This document shows, piece after piece, positions 17,913 through 28,367 of a DNA stretch of 64,000 bases (the stretch's first letter is position 1; the number at the start of each line of letters is the position of its first letter). The notes under the pieces were generated by a model. The model did not search any database. It was given only the letters and a program-made list of their open reading frames with translations, and had not been told where the DNA came from. The position numbers and the translations under genes are program-made. Source of the DNA: Akkermansiaceae bacterium (lineage in GTDB: Bacteria; Verrucomicrobiota; Verrucomicrobiia; Verrucomicrobiales; Akkermansiaceae); assembly GCA_022510805.1 (NCBI GenBank), contig JAFLSS010000005.1, positions 1 to 64,000 of the forward strand, read 5' to 3'.

Positions 17913-20423
17913 TCAGATCCCGGGGTCAAGCATGTCAAACATGTCCAGCTGGCCGATGTCGGCCGCCTGCTCTGCTGCGGGCAAGCCGCCGGACTTGATG
18001 CGGCGGCGGCGCCCGGTGCCGGGCTCACGCAGGGTAGAGCTCATCTCCAGATGCGTAAGGATGCGCTTGGCGCGGTCGATGATGGGGGCGGGCAAGCCCG
18101 CCAGCCGCGCCACTTGAATACCATACGATTTGTCCGCAGGGCCCGGCAGCACCTTGCGCAGGAAGATGATCTCATCCCGCCACTCGCGCACCTCCACATG
18201 CCAGTTGCTGATGGCGGGGTGAGAGTACTGCAGATCCACCATCTCATGATAATGAGTCGCAAAGAGAGTGCGCGCGCCGATGACATCGTGCAGGTGCTCC
18301 GCCACCGCCCAGGCGATGGAGAGGCCATCGAACGTGGCTGTGCCGCGGCCGATTTCATCGAGGATGACGAGGGAGCGCTCCGTCGCGTTGTTGAGGATGA
18401 GAGCCGTCTCGCTCATCTCAACCATGAAGGTGGATTGCCCGCCGGCGATGTCATCACTCGCGCCGACACGGCAGAAAATGCGATCCACCAGGCCGATGTG
18501 GGCCGACTCCGCCGGCACATACGCCCCCATCTGCGCCATGAGGGTGATGAGGGCCACCTGGCGGATGTAGGTGGATTTGCCGGCCATATTGGGGCCGGTG
18601 AGGATGATGAGCCGGTTCGCCTGCTCATCCATCTCGGTGTCATTGGGGACAAAGGCCACACTCTGCTGCACTTGCTCGATGACGGGGTGGCGGCCGTTGA
18701 CAATGCGCAGGGTGCGGGAGTCATCCAGCACCGGGCGGCAGTAATTGTGGCGCTGAGCTGTCTCCGCCAGGCTGAGCAGCACATCCACCTCTGCCAGCGC
18801 CGCAGAGCTCTGCTGAATCGCGTCCAGATAAGCCCCCACAGCCTCACGCAGGCGGCAAAAGATATCATACTCCAACTGGCGTGAGCGCTCATCTGCGCCG
18901 AGGATGGTGCTCTCCATCTGCTTGAGCTCCTCCGTGATAAAGCGCTCGGCATTCGCCAGCGTTTGCTTGCGGCGGTAGTGCTCCGGCACTTTGGCGTAGT
19001 TGGCCTTCGTCACCTCGATATAGTAGCCGAAAACGCTGTTGTAGCGGATTTTGAGCGAGTCGATCCCCGTGGTCTTGCGCTCGCGCGCCTCCATCTCCGC
19101 CAGCCACACCTTGCCCTCGCGGGAAGCGCAGCGCAGCTCATCAAGCCGGGCGTCATACCCATCGCGTATCATGCCGCCCTCCTTGATGGTGGTCGGCGGC
19201 TCATCCACCAGCGCCCCCTCAAGCAGGGCGGTGAGCTCTGAAAAATCTCCCAACCGGCTGAGCAGGGCGGCAAAGTGCTCACTGCGCGGAGCGAGGGAGC
19301 CCAAGTCCTGCACAAGATCCGGCACCCGCGCGAGCGAGGCACCCAGCGCCAGCAGGTCGCGCGCGTTGCCCGCCCCCTGCGAGAGGCGTGAGGTGAGCCG
19401 CTCCGTATCGCGCACGCCCTTGAGAGAATCCCGCAGCTTGCTCATCAGAAACGGCTCTTCCAAAAATGCGGAGATGAGCTCTTGGCGCCGCGTGAGCTCG
19501 GCCAAATCACATATGGGGTGCAGGATCCACTCGCGCAAGAGGCGCGCGCCCATGGGCGAAGAGGTGCCGTTGAGCACGCCGAGCAGGGTGTTGCGCAGGC
19601 CGCTGCGTGACTCCACCAAGTCCAGATTGCGGCGGCTGGCGGCATCAATGAGGACAACTCGTGCCGTGGGGCGCAGGGAAAGGCGGCGCAGGTGGTCCGT
19701 GCTGCGGCGCAGCTGGTGCTTGAGGTAGTGCAAGATGGCCGCCGCCGCCCCGAGCGAAGCGCTGAGCTGCGCACAGCCGAAGCCCTCCAGCGAGTGCACG
19801 CGAAAATGCGACTCCAGCGAGGTCTTGGCCACCCCGGGCAAGAATGTATAGCCATCGTAATACAGCGTCACCGGCAGCGCGGCAAACAGCTCTTTCTGCT
19901 CATCACTCACCAGCAGCTCGCTGGGCTGTATGCGCCCCAGCTCCTCCGCCAGCGCCTCAGGTGTGTCGTAATCCGCCACAGTGAACTCCCCCGTCGTGTG
20001 GTCGGCACACGCCAGCCCCCACGCCTTTTTGTCCCGGTAACACGCCACGATGTAGTTGTGCTCACCGGAGTTGAGCAATGAGAGATCCGCCAGCGTGCCG
20101 GCAGAGACAATGCGCGTGATCTCCCGCTCCACAAGCTTGCCCGGCACGGGCGTGCTCATCTGCTCTGCGATGGCCACCCGCTTGCCCATCTGCACAATCT
20201 GGCCGATGTAGGCCTCTGCCGCATGAAACGGCACGCCGCACATCGGGATGGTCTGCCGCTTGGTCAGCGTAAGCCCCAGCGCCTGCGAACACGCCACGGC
20301 ATCCTCAAAAAACATCTCATAAAAATCCCCGAGGCGAAAGAACAGCCACACGTCCTCCGGCAGTGACTGCTTCATGCGCAGATACTGATCCATCATCGGG
20401 CTGATTGTTGTGCTTTCGGCCAT
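17913..20423 (-). CDS. mutS: DNA mismatch repair protein MutS
   Basis: MMDQYLRMKQSLPEDVWLFFRLGDFYEMFFEDAV...LTGPNMAGKSTYIRQVALITLMAQMGAYVPAESA...FCRVGASDDIAGGQSTFMVEM...LVILDEIGRGTATFDGLSIAWAVAEHL. Confidence 0.97.
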   Translation of the reverse strand: MAESTTISPMMDQYLRMKQSLPEDVWLFFRLGDFYEMFFEDAVACSQALGLTLTKRQTIPMCGVPFHAAEAYIGQIVQMGKRVAIAEQMSTPVPGKLVEREITRIVSAGTLADLSLLNSGEHNYIVACYRDKKAWGLACADHTTGEFTVADYDTPEALAEELGRIQPSELLVSDEQKELFAALPVTLYYDGYTFLPGVAKTSLESHFRVHSLEGFGCAQLSASLGAAAAILHYLKHQLRRSTDHLRRLSLRPTARVVLIDAASRRNLDLVESRSGLRNTLLGVLNGTSSPMGARLLREWILHPICDLAELTRRQELISAFLEEPFLMSKLRDSLKGVRDTERLTSRLSQGAGNARDLLALGASLARVPDLVQDLGSLAPRSEHFAALLSRLGDFSELTALLEGALVDEPPTTIKEGGMIRDGYDARLDELRCASREGKVWLAEMEARERKTTGIDSLKIRYNSVFGYYIEVTKANYAKVPEHYRRKQTLANAERFITEELKQMESTILGADERSRQLEYDIFCRLREAVGAYLDAIQQSSAALAEVDVLLSLAETAQRHNYCRPVLDDSRTLRIVNGRHPVIEQVQQSVAFVPNDTEMDEQANRLIILTGPNMAGKSTYIRQVALITLMAQMGAYVPAESAHIGLVDRIFCRVGASDDIAGGQSTFMVEMSETALILNNATERSLVILDEIGRGTATFDGLSIAWAVAEHLHDVIGARTLFATHYHEMVDLQYSHPAISNWHVEVREWRDEIIFLRKVLPGPADKSYGIQVARLAGLPAPIIDRAKRILTHLEMSSTLREPGTGRRRRIKSGGLPAAEQAADIGQLDMFDMLDPGI

Positions 20424-20532
20424 GGCAACGCTCCGGTGATGATACGCCCTTTTCTCCCCTATTTCAAGCTTTTTCACTCACTGAACCTAGGCTGCTTGCC
20501 GAGCTTCTGAACACTAACAACATGCGTCAGGC

Positions 20533-21975
20533 TCAGCGCGCCAGCACAGTGGGCGCTCCCGAGTTGCCACAGGCGGAGATGGCGCGCAGCGCGAGCCGAT
20601 CCACCCCGGCAAACATGGAGGCCGGCAGCGTGACACGGCGCTGCGCCCCGGGCAAGATGCACAGCGTGGTCCACTGCCCCTTGCGCCGCGCCTGCACCAC
20701 CCACTTGCGCGCGCTCGCATCGGCCGCTTCCCAGGACAAAGCCTCGCCCCCCTTGCCGGGGCCCGCGCGGAACACAGGCGCCCCCGGGCGGGCGGTGCCG
20801 CTCCAGGGCATTGCAGGCGGCACCGCAAAGCCGCCATAGCGCGCCTGCAGCTCGCGCTGCACGCCGCCGCGGTTGCTGCCGATGGAGCGCCAGCTCCAAA
20901 ACAGCTGGCCCGAGCTCTGGCGGGCATAGCGCCGCGCGCAGTCGATCTGCCGGCCGATCTCCGACGCCGGGCGGGTGGGATCCTCCGAGCTGGCAATACG
21001 CGCAGAGGCAATGCCCGGCCACACCGGCCGAGAGGGGTTGATGCTGCTCCACCACTGCATGAGCGCGGTAAAGCTCTGCGGGCTGTCAATGCGCCAGTAA
21101 AGCTGAGGGGCCAAGTAATCCACCCAGCCGCGCTGCAGCCACTTTCTGGCATCGCAGGCAAGGTGCTCGTAGGCATTCACCCCGGCGGGGACACCGGCCG
21201 GGTAGTTGGGCTGCCATATGCCAAAGGGGCTGATCCCCACCCGCACCCACGGCTTGGCGCTCTTCACACTCGTATAGAGGCGGCTCACAAAGGAATCCAC
21301 AGCAGCGCGGCGCTGCGCCGGCGTGCGGCCGTCGGAGATGTTGTGATGCGGCGGATAGGGGTAAAAATAGTCATCGAGGTGCACGCCGTCTATATCATAC
21401 CGGCGCACGACATCCATAATCACATTGAGAATATGCTGCTGCGCAGCAGAATGTGAGGGGTTGAGCATGGTGGCCGAGCCGGCGCGCTTGATGAGCTCCG
21501 GCCGCCGGGTAGAGATATGCCCGCGCCCCACCGGCTTGTTGCTCACCGTGGCGCGGAATGGGTTAAACCACGCGTGGATCTCAATGCCGCGGCGGTGACC
21601 CTCTGCGATGGCAAATGCCAGCGGATCATACCCCGGATTCACCCCCGGCCCGCTCAGCCAGCCACTCCAGGGCTCGAGCGATGAGTTGTACAGCGCATCC
21701 GCATTGGGCCGTATTTGCAGGATGATGGCATTGAGCTTGAGCTGCACCGCCTGATTCAGGATCTTGAGCAGCTCTGCCTTCTGCTGCGCGGCCGATAAGC
21801 CTGCCGCCGACGGCCAGTCCAGATTAAACACCGAGGCTACCCACGCCGCGCGAAACTCCCGCGCCGGCTCCGGTACGCGCTCATTCACCGGCGCCCATGC
21901 CTGCGCCCACCCCGCCATGCATGCTATGCAGAGCGCCATGCAGAGGATGATCCGACGCATCGACATTGTGCTCAT
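20533..21975 (-). CDS. Secreted family-10-type glycosyl hydrolase-like (GHL10/DUF187) protein
   Basis: Signal-like N-terminus; EFRAAWVASVFNLDWPSAAGLSAAQQKAELLKILNQAVQLKLNAIILQIRPNADALYNSSLEPWSGWLSG...YDIDGVHLDDYFYPYP. Confidence 0.9.
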   Translation of the reverse strand: MSTMSMRRIILCMALCIACMAGWAQAWAPVNERVPEPAREFRAAWVASVFNLDWPSAAGLSAAQQKAELLKILNQAVQLKLNAIILQIRPNADALYNSSLEPWSGWLSGPGVNPGYDPLAFAIAEGHRRGIEIHAWFNPFRATVSNKPVGRGHISTRRPELIKRAGSATMLNPSHSAAQQHILNVIMDVVRRYDIDGVHLDDYFYPYPPHHNISDGRTPAQRRAAVDSFVSRLYTSVKSAKPWVRVGISPFGIWQPNYPAGVPAGVNAYEHLACDARKWLQRGWVDYLAPQLYWRIDSPQSFTALMQWWSSINPSRPVWPGIASARIASSEDPTRPASEIGRQIDCARRYARQSSGQLFWSWRSIGSNRGGVQRELQARYGGFAVPPAMPWSGTARPGAPVFRAGPGKGGEALSWEAADASARKWVVQARRKGQWTTLCILPGAQRRVTLPASMFAGVDRLALRAISACGNSGAPTVLAR

Positions 21976-22011
21976 ATGGGTGAGATCCTACCGGCGGGGG
22001 TGCGGGGCGCA

Positions 22012-23469
22012 TCAGTAGCTCGCTCCGGTGAGCAGCAGGGGCAGTGTCCCCACGGCCAGAAGCGCCAGCGCACTCACAGTGAGCAGCGCTACCGCCAGCG
22101 GGGAGAAACGCACCGGCTCCTCCGCCTCTTCCTGCTTCTCCCAGTACATCGCCCGCAGCACCTTGAAGTAGTAGTAGAACCCGGCCGCAGCACACACGAT
22201 CATGATGGGCAGCAGCCACGGTGTCATCCCGCTCCAGCGCTCACCGGCATACAGAAGCGCACGGAAGGATGACCACTTGGCCAGGAATCCACCCGTGAGC
22301 GGCACACCCGCCAGCGAGGCAAAAAGCACGGTGATGAGGAAGGCCGCGCGGGGGTTGGTCCTGCCCATGCCGCGGAAGGCTGAGAGCTCCTCGCTGCCGC
22401 GCTGCATGCGCACCTGCGCCACAGCATAGAAAGCCGCCAGAGTCGCCACCCCATAGACAAAGAGGTAGAACCACACATCCGAGAAGAGCGTGGGACGCAG
22501 CGCCACAAAGAAGATGAGGATAAACCCGGCCTGGCCGATGGAGGAATAACCCAGCAGGCGCTTGACATTCTGCTGGCCAATGGCCCCCAGATTACCGATG
22601 ATCAGCGTGAGCCCCGCCACCACGGCCAGCCCGTGCACCACCGGGCGCACCAGCTCCGGCGTGTCGCCGGCCACACTCCCCAGCGGCACACTCAGCAGCA
22701 TGAGCACCACAAAACCCGCCGTCTTGGAGGCCACCGCCAAGAACGCCGACACCGGGGTGGGCGCACCTTGATACACATCCGGAATCCACACATGCATGGG
22801 AGCCGCTCCCACTTTGAAAAAGGCCCCGGCCAGCAGCAGCGCCAGCGATACCAGGAACCCCGTGCAGAGGTAAGGATTGCACAGCGCGCGTGACACAAAG
22901 GCCGAATGCAGGGCAAAGGACCCCGTGGTGCCAAAGTACCACGCGATGCCCATGACCAGAGCCCCCGTGCTCACCGCACCGAGGATGAGATACTTCACCC
23001 CCGCCTCGATAGAGCCCTGATTCCGGCGGAAATAACCCGCCATGGAATAGGAGGCCAGAGTGACAATCTCCAAACTCACAAAGAGCAGCACCAGATCCCG
23101 CGCCTGCGTCAGCGCGCACACGCCCGCACAGGCGATGAGCAGCAGCGACGCCAGCTCGGAAGAGCCCTCATCGCTCTCCCCCCCTGCCACAGATGCATAG
23201 ACCACCGAGCGGTAGTCCCAGAGCATCAGCAGGCAGATACCGGTCGCGCCGCAGGCAAGCAGGCCGAAGGAGTTAGCATACTCCCCCTTGATCATGAAGC
23301 AAGCCGTCAGCAGGGCGCCCAGCGCTCCCACCAAGGGGAACGCTTGCTTGGGGATACGGGGCAAAAAGGCATCGGCCAGCATGAGCAGCACGGCCAGGCC
23401 CACAAGGCAAAACACCGGCACAAACTGCCCCCATGTGTATGTAGCGGAAAGCAAATAGGACATATTCAT
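22012..23469 (-). CDS. nuoN: NADH-quinone oxidoreductase subunit N
   Basis: Polytopic membrane protein; KTAGFVVLMLL, LLGYSSIGQAGFILI, AFLITVLFASLAGVPLTGGFLAKW. Last gene of the nuo operon. Confidence 0.93.
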   Translation of the reverse strand: MNMSYLLSATYTWGQFVPVFCLVGLAVLLMLADAFLPRIPKQAFPLVGALGALLTACFMIKGEYANSFGLLACGATGICLLMLWDYRSVVYASVAGGESDEGSSELASLLLIACAGVCALTQARDLVLLFVSLEIVTLASYSMAGYFRRNQGSIEAGVKYLILGAVSTGALVMGIAWYFGTTGSFALHSAFVSRALCNPYLCTGFLVSLALLLAGAFFKVGAAPMHVWIPDVYQGAPTPVSAFLAVASKTAGFVVLMLLSVPLGSVAGDTPELVRPVVHGLAVVAGLTLIIGNLGAIGQQNVKRLLGYSSIGQAGFILIFFVALRPTLFSDVWFYLFVYGVATLAAFYAVAQVRMQRGSEELSAFRGMGRTNPRAAFLITVLFASLAGVPLTGGFLAKWSSFRALLYAGERWSGMTPWLLPIMIVCAAAGFYYYFKVLRAMYWEKQEEAEEPVRFSPLAVALLTVSALALLAVGTLPLLLTGASY

Positions 23470-23486
23470 GAAAGATGGCTAGAAGT

Positions 23487-24953
23487 TCAGATTATAAGAA
23501 GTGAGGGAGCAACACCTAAAAGAAGGAGCAGGAAGCCCAGCAGCGCTGCCGAGATGATGTCGGCACAGCTCAGTTTGGTGGCGCGGGCGCTCGCTGAGCT
23601 CACCTCGCCCTCAAACACGTTGCGGAATGCACGCAGCATGTAGACCGCGCTGATGACCAATCCCCACAGGGCGATGACGACTGTCACCTGCACCGGGCCC
23701 AGCCCGCCGAGCCAGCTGCAGCAGCCGGTGGCCTCCCCCGGGCTCCAGCCCTGGAAGCAGGAGATGAAGATGCTCAGCTCACCCGCAAAGTTGGCCAGCA
23801 AAGGCAGGCCGATGGAGGCCATACCCGCCAGGCCGAACAGGAAGCCCAGCAGGGGCAGCTTGCGCGCCAGGCCTCCCAAGCTGTTGATTTCGAGCGTTCG
23901 GGTCTGGCTCTCGATCTGCCCGGTGAGCAGGAAGAGCATGGCGATGCTCAGGCCATGCGCCACCATCAGGAGCGCGGCGCCCTTAAAGGCGAGCATGTTC
24001 TCACCGCCGGATGCCACATAGCACGCAAAGGCCAAGAAGAGATAGCCCATGTGCATGACGGAGGAGTTGCCCAGCAGGTCGTCCAAGCGCGTGCGCGACA
24101 CCGCCACGTACCCCACCCACAGCACATTGCCCAGCAAAAGCAACAGCAGCAGGTTATTCCAGCAGCCAAACAACTTGCCCACCGAGGGCCCGAAAATATA
24201 GGCTATCAGAAACAGCCCGTACAGGCCGAACTTCTTGAGCACACCCGCATGCAGCATGGCCACCGGTGTGGGGGCGCTGGCATAGGCCGGCGCTGCCCAT
24301 GAGTGGAACGGGAAAAGCGAAACCAGTGTGCCAAAGCCCAGCAGCAGCAGCCCCGAGATCAGGCAGGCGGACTCCGGCAGCTTGCCCATATATGCCTTGG
24401 CCGCAATGGCGGAGAATGTCATGGCATTCATCTCCACACACAGCAGCACCAGCCCGGCCAGCAGCACCATGGACGCCAAGCCCAAGTAGAGCGTGGTGCG
24501 CCAGGCGATGGTGCGGCGCTCGCCGCGGCCGTAGCAGCCGATCATCACAAAGGTGGGGATGAGCGCCAACTCATGGAACGCAAAGAACGCGAACACGTGG
24601 TCAGAGATGAAAGCACCCGTGGCGCCGGCTGAGATGAGCAGGGTGGATACGCTCCAGCTGCGCGCCTCATCGGGGTGGGCTGTCCGCATGCCATAGATGG
24701 CGGCAAAGGTCACGACCACCGTGAGCAGCAGCATCGCGCAGCTCATCGGCATGCGCAGGGAGAACTGCATCTCCTGCCCCATGAAGGAGGAAAGGCAATC
24801 TCCGTGACCGCAGCACACCACAGAGAGCACCGCCGCCACGCCAAGCACGAGTGTAGCGGCTGCGCTGGCAAGCGCTGTGGGCCGCGCCGGAGCCTTGCAT
24901 AGCCCAATCAGGGCACTTGCAAGAACGGGAATCAGAATGAGCCAAGTGAGCAT
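23487..24953 (-). CDS. nuoM: NADH-quinone oxidoreductase subunit M
   Basis: ALIPTFVMIGCYGRGERR, FHSWAAPAYASAPTPVAMLHAGVLKKFGLYGL, SSVMHMGYLFLAFACY. Confidence 0.94.
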   Translation of the reverse strand: MLTWLILIPVLASALIGLCKAPARPTALASAAATLVLGVAAVLSVVCCGHGDCLSSFMGQEMQFSLRMPMSCAMLLLTVVVTFAAIYGMRTAHPDEARSWSVSTLLISAGATGAFISDHVFAFFAFHELALIPTFVMIGCYGRGERRTIAWRTTLYLGLASMVLLAGLVLLCVEMNAMTFSAIAAKAYMGKLPESACLISGLLLLGFGTLVSLFPFHSWAAPAYASAPTPVAMLHAGVLKKFGLYGLFLIAYIFGPSVGKLFGCWNNLLLLLLLGNVLWVGYVAVSRTRLDDLLGNSSVMHMGYLFLAFACYVASGGENMLAFKGAALLMVAHGLSIAMLFLLTGQIESQTRTLEINSLGGLARKLPLLGFLFGLAGMASIGLPLLANFAGELSIFISCFQGWSPGEATGCCSWLGGLGPVQVTVVIALWGLVISAVYMLRAFRNVFEGEVSSASARATKLSCADIISAALLGFLLLLLGVAPSLLII

Positions 24954-24974
24954 GGTCTGTGTAGGTAAATCAGG

Positions 24975-26819
24975 TTAAAATTGAATGGTGAAGGCCAAGA
25001 GGAAGATGATGAACAGCAAGCCCAGCCCTGTGATGAGCGTGTAGTAGCGCAGCGAGCCGTTTTGTATGCTCCCCGCCAGGCGGCCCACCCAGCCGGTGAG
25101 GCGTGCCGAGCCCTGCACGACAAGCCGCCGCAGCAGGCCATCATCAATGAAATCCAAGGTGCAGGCCAGATACTTCTGCACAAAGCCCACGAGGTAGCAA
25201 TCATAGAAGCAATCAATATAGAGGCGCTTGCGCAGGGCACGCGAGAAGGCATTGCCCGCCAGCGGGTCTTCCGCGCATGACTTGCGCCCATACACCCACC
25301 ACGCCGCGCCTCCGCCTACCAACAAGGCGCCCAAGCCGGCAAAGAACGGCACCCCGATCTCCAGCCCGTGCGCGTGGAATCCCCCGCAAGGTACCAGCCG
25401 ATCCGCCACAAATCCATAGCCGGAGATGATGGCCAGCACACCCAGCACTACCAGCGGCAGCAGCATGGTGGCGCCGGCCTCGCGCGCGCCCTCCGCGCTG
25501 TGGGAGCGCCCCTTGCCGCAGAAGGCCACAAGGCACAGGCGCACCATGTAAAATGTTGTCAGCGCCGCCACACTCACCCCCACCACAAAGCAGGGCAGAG
25601 ACTTCTCCCACGCGGCATCCAAGATGGCTTCCTTGGAGAAGAAGCCCGAGAAGCCGGGGATGGCGATGAGCGCGCAGGTGCCCATCAGGAAGCAAAGGAC
25701 GGTGAGCGGCATGCGCTTGGACAGCCCACCCATTTTCCAGATGTTCTGCTCGTGGTGGCAGCAGATGATGATGGCGCCGGCGCCCAGGAAAAGCAGCGCC
25801 TTGAACCACGCATGCGTGTAGAGGTGGAACATGGCGGCCTCCCCTGCCAGCAGGCCCACGGCCATCACCATGTACCCCAGCTGCGAAAGGGTGGAGTATG
25901 CCAGCACGCGCTTGATGTCATCTTGCTGCAGCGCCATGAGCGCAGCCAGCAGCGCTGTGAGCCCGCCTATCAGCGAGATCACGCAACAGGCCGTATCTGT
26001 GAAGGCCTCAGCCCCCATGCTCACCTGCAGACGCACCAGCATGTACACACCGGCGGCCACCATCGTGGCGGCGTGGATGAGAGCCGACACCGGTGTGGGG
26101 CCCTCCATGGCGTCCGGCAGCCACACATGCAGCGGGAACTGAGCAGATTTGCCCACCGCTCCGCAGAAGAGACACAGCACCACCGCGGTCAGCACAGCCT
26201 GCGGCGCCGCCGCGGCCTTGCCCGCCATGTCCGCAAAGGACAGCGTGCCAAACACACCCAGCGTCAGCAAGATGCCGATGAGGAAGCCGAAGTCGCCCAC
26301 GCGGTTGGTAATAAAAGCTTTTTTCGCTGCATCAGCCGCAGAATCCTTGTGGAACCAATGGCCAATGAGCAGGTAGGAGGAGAAGCCCACCATCTCCCAG
26401 CCGATGAAGGTCATGGCCAAGTTGTCGGCCAGCACGATGGTGCTCATGCTGAACATGAAGATGGAAAGGCCGGCAAAGTAGCGGCTCAGATTCGAGGAGT
26501 CGCCCTTCATGTAGCCCAGCGAGAAGATGTGCACCAGCAGGCCGATGCCTGTCACCACGAGCATCATCCTGAGCGCCATGTCATCCAGCACCAAGCCGAG
26601 ACTCAGCGAGAACTTCGTGGTGGTCACCCACTCATACGCGTCCGGCGGCGTGCAGCACTGCCAGCCGCAAAGCATCGCTACACAAAGCGCCAAGGTTGCC
26701 AGCGCGGATAATATGGACAAGGTAGCGGCTGTGCGCGGGCAGCGGTGGAAGCAAACCCAATCCAAAGCGGCCACGATGAGCGGCAGCAGGAGAAATAACC
26801 AGGGGAGATTGTGCATCAT
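24975..26819 (-). CDS. nuoL: NADH-quinone oxidoreductase subunit L
   Basis: FIGWEMVGFSSYLLIGHWFHKDSAADAAKKAFITNRVGDFGFLIGI, KSAQFPLHVWLPDAMEGPTPVSALIHAATMVAAGVYMLVRL. Confidence 0.96.
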   Translation of the reverse strand: MMHNLPWLFLLLPLIVAALDWVCFHRCPRTAATLSILSALATLALCVAMLCGWQCCTPPDAYEWVTTTKFSLSLGLVLDDMALRMMLVVTGIGLLVHIFSLGYMKGDSSNLSRYFAGLSIFMFSMSTIVLADNLAMTFIGWEMVGFSSYLLIGHWFHKDSAADAAKKAFITNRVGDFGFLIGILLTLGVFGTLSFADMAGKAAAAPQAVLTAVVLCLFCGAVGKSAQFPLHVWLPDAMEGPTPVSALIHAATMVAAGVYMLVRLQVSMGAEAFTDTACCVISLIGGLTALLAALMALQQDDIKRVLAYSTLSQLGYMVMAVGLLAGEAAMFHLYTHAWFKALLFLGAGAIIICCHHEQNIWKMGGLSKRMPLTVLCFLMGTCALIAIPGFSGFFSKEAILDAAWEKSLPCFVVGVSVAALTTFYMVRLCLVAFCGKGRSHSAEGAREAGATMLLPLVVLGVLAIISGYGFVADRLVPCGGFHAHGLEIGVPFFAGLGALLVGGGAAWWVYGRKSCAEDPLAGNAFSRALRKRLYIDCFYDCYLVGFVQKYLACTLDFIDDGLLRRLVVQGSARLTGWVGRLAGSIQNGSLRYYTLITGLGLLFIIFLLAFTIQF

Positions 26820-26823
26820 AGAG

Positions 26824-27141
26824 TTAGTCTTTCAAAGAGTTGAGCGATGTGCTATCCACCGTGCGGCGCGCGCGGAACATGGCGACGATGAGCGCCAGCC
26901 CCACGGCTACTTCTGCCGCCGCTATGGCCATAATAAAGAGAGTCAGCACCTGTGCATCATACACAGGCACCCCCTCAGTACCCTGCGCCCGCGAGAATGC
27001 CACCAGCGACACATTCGCCGCCGTGAGCATGAGCTCCAGGCACATGAATACAACCAAAATGTTTCTGCGCATCAACGCGCCGGCTAAACCCACGGCAAAG
27101 AGGATGCTCGAGAAGATGAGGTAGTGTGATAAAGGAGTCAT
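26824..27141 (-). CDS. nuoK: NADH-quinone oxidoreductase subunit K
   Basis: MTPLSHYLIFSSILFAVGLAGALMRRNILVVFMCLELMLTAANVSLVAFSR...FIMAIAAAEVAVGLALIVAMFR. The track start at 27222 is too long. Confidence 0.94.
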   Translation of the reverse strand: MTPLSHYLIFSSILFAVGLAGALMRRNILVVFMCLELMLTAANVSLVAFSRAQGTEGVPVYDAQVLTLFIMAIAAAEVAVGLALIVAMFRARRTVDSTSLNSLKD

Positions 27142-27160
27142 GTTATATGAGGGAGGTGGG

Positions 27161-27793
27161 TTAATCCTTGCGCAGCTTGCGGCCCACGGCCACCGCACCC
27201 GCGGATCCGGCCAAAAGGGCAAAACTCAGGAGGACAAAGGGGATGCTGTAGCGGGAGAAAAGCGTGTTGCCCAGCAAGGCGGTGTCGGAGCTCTTCTCCG
27301 GAAGCTGCAGGGCCGGCAGTGCGCCGCCGTAGGGCTGCAGCTTCGGCATCTGCGCCGCGGCCTCAGCCTCCTCACCCACGCAGAGCTCACCCGAGCTCTC
27401 CACCAGCACATGCACCGGGCAGCGCCCTCCTTTGGAGCCGGGCAGCGCCTCAACTGCCTTCACCATCAGCCCGGCAAAGACACCCGCCACCACGACACCA
27501 ACCACGGTGCTCACGAAGCTGCTCACGCCTCTCTCTTCCTCGCTCTTGACATCGAGCATCATGATGATGAAAAGGAAGAGCACGAGGATGGCGCCGGCAT
27601 AGACGATGATTTGCGAGATGCCGAGGAAGGTGGCCCCGAGGTTGAAGAAGATGGCTGACGTGAAGCCGAAACAGAGCGCCATGCTCAGCGCGCTGCTCAC
27701 CGGATTGCGGAAAGCCACCACCCCCACGGCACACAGCAGCGCCGCAAAGGCAAAGACATAAAACAAAACAGCAGAGATAGCAGAGTACAACAT
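27161..27793 (-). CDS. nuoJ: NADH-quinone oxidoreductase subunit J
   Basis: FRNPVSSALSMALCFGFTSAIFFNLGATFLGISQIIVYAGAILVLFLFIIMMLDV. Confidence 0.93.
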   Translation of the reverse strand: MLYSAISAVLFYVFAFAALLCAVGVVAFRNPVSSALSMALCFGFTSAIFFNLGATFLGISQIIVYAGAILVLFLFIIMMLDVKSEEERGVSSFVSTVVGVVVAGVFAGLMVKAVEALPGSKGGRCPVHVLVESSGELCVGEEAEAAAQMPKLQPYGGALPALQLPEKSSDTALLGNTLFSRYSIPFVLLSFALLAGSAGAVAVGRKLRKD

Positions 27794-27797
27794 GGCT

Positions 27798-28349
27798 TTA
27801 TTTGTATTGGTTCCACTTGTTCACAAGACCCTTGCGCGTGCCGCCCAGCTGGTAAAGCTGCTCCTTGGAGCGCACGGCCTGATCCCGGTCGGTGAGGGTG
27901 ATGAGGTATTCCTTGGAGAGGAAGATAGCCTGCTCGGGGCAAGCTTCTTGGCACATGCCGCAGTAGATGCAGCGCAGCATGTCGATCTCAAAAGCCGCCG
28001 GGGCTTTCTCTTGCTTGCCCTCGGCGCTGCCGGGCACCACACGGATGGCGCGCGCCGGGCAGATAAACTCACACAACTGGCAGGAAACGCAGCGCTCCCG
28101 CCCATCCTCACCGCGCACCAGAGTGGGCGCGCCGCGGTAATAGGAGGGGAGGCGGTCATCCCAGCGCTGCTCAGGGAAAGGCATGCAGACACCTACTCCC
28201 TTGCCGTTGAAATCAGCCTTGCCTCGGCTCTTGCCCAGCAGGGAGAGCACAAGGTGCTTGAGTGTGATAGCAAGCCCTTTCACCAACTCCACCACATACA
28301 ATTGGTCGAGAAGGGAAAACTTGGGGCGCTTAATGGGGACGTATGACAT
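27798..28349 (-). CDS. nuoI: NADH-quinone oxidoreductase subunit I (2x[4Fe-4S] ferredoxin)
   Basis: ERCVSCQLCEFICPARAI and MLRCIYCGMCQEACPEQAI. Confidence 0.95.
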   Translation of the reverse strand: MSYVPIKRPKFSLLDQLYVVELVKGLAITLKHLVLSLLGKSRGKADFNGKGVGVCMPFPEQRWDDRLPSYYRGAPTLVRGEDGRERCVSCQLCEFICPARAIRVVPGSAEGKQEKAPAAFEIDMLRCIYCGMCQEACPEQAIFLSKEYLITLTDRDQAVRSKEQLYQLGGTRKGLVNKWNQYK

Positions 28350-28367
28350 GAGACGTAGAAAGGGCTA

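Noticed and set aside
25368-26711. 447-aa plus-strand ORF
   Set aside because: Antisense to nuoL.
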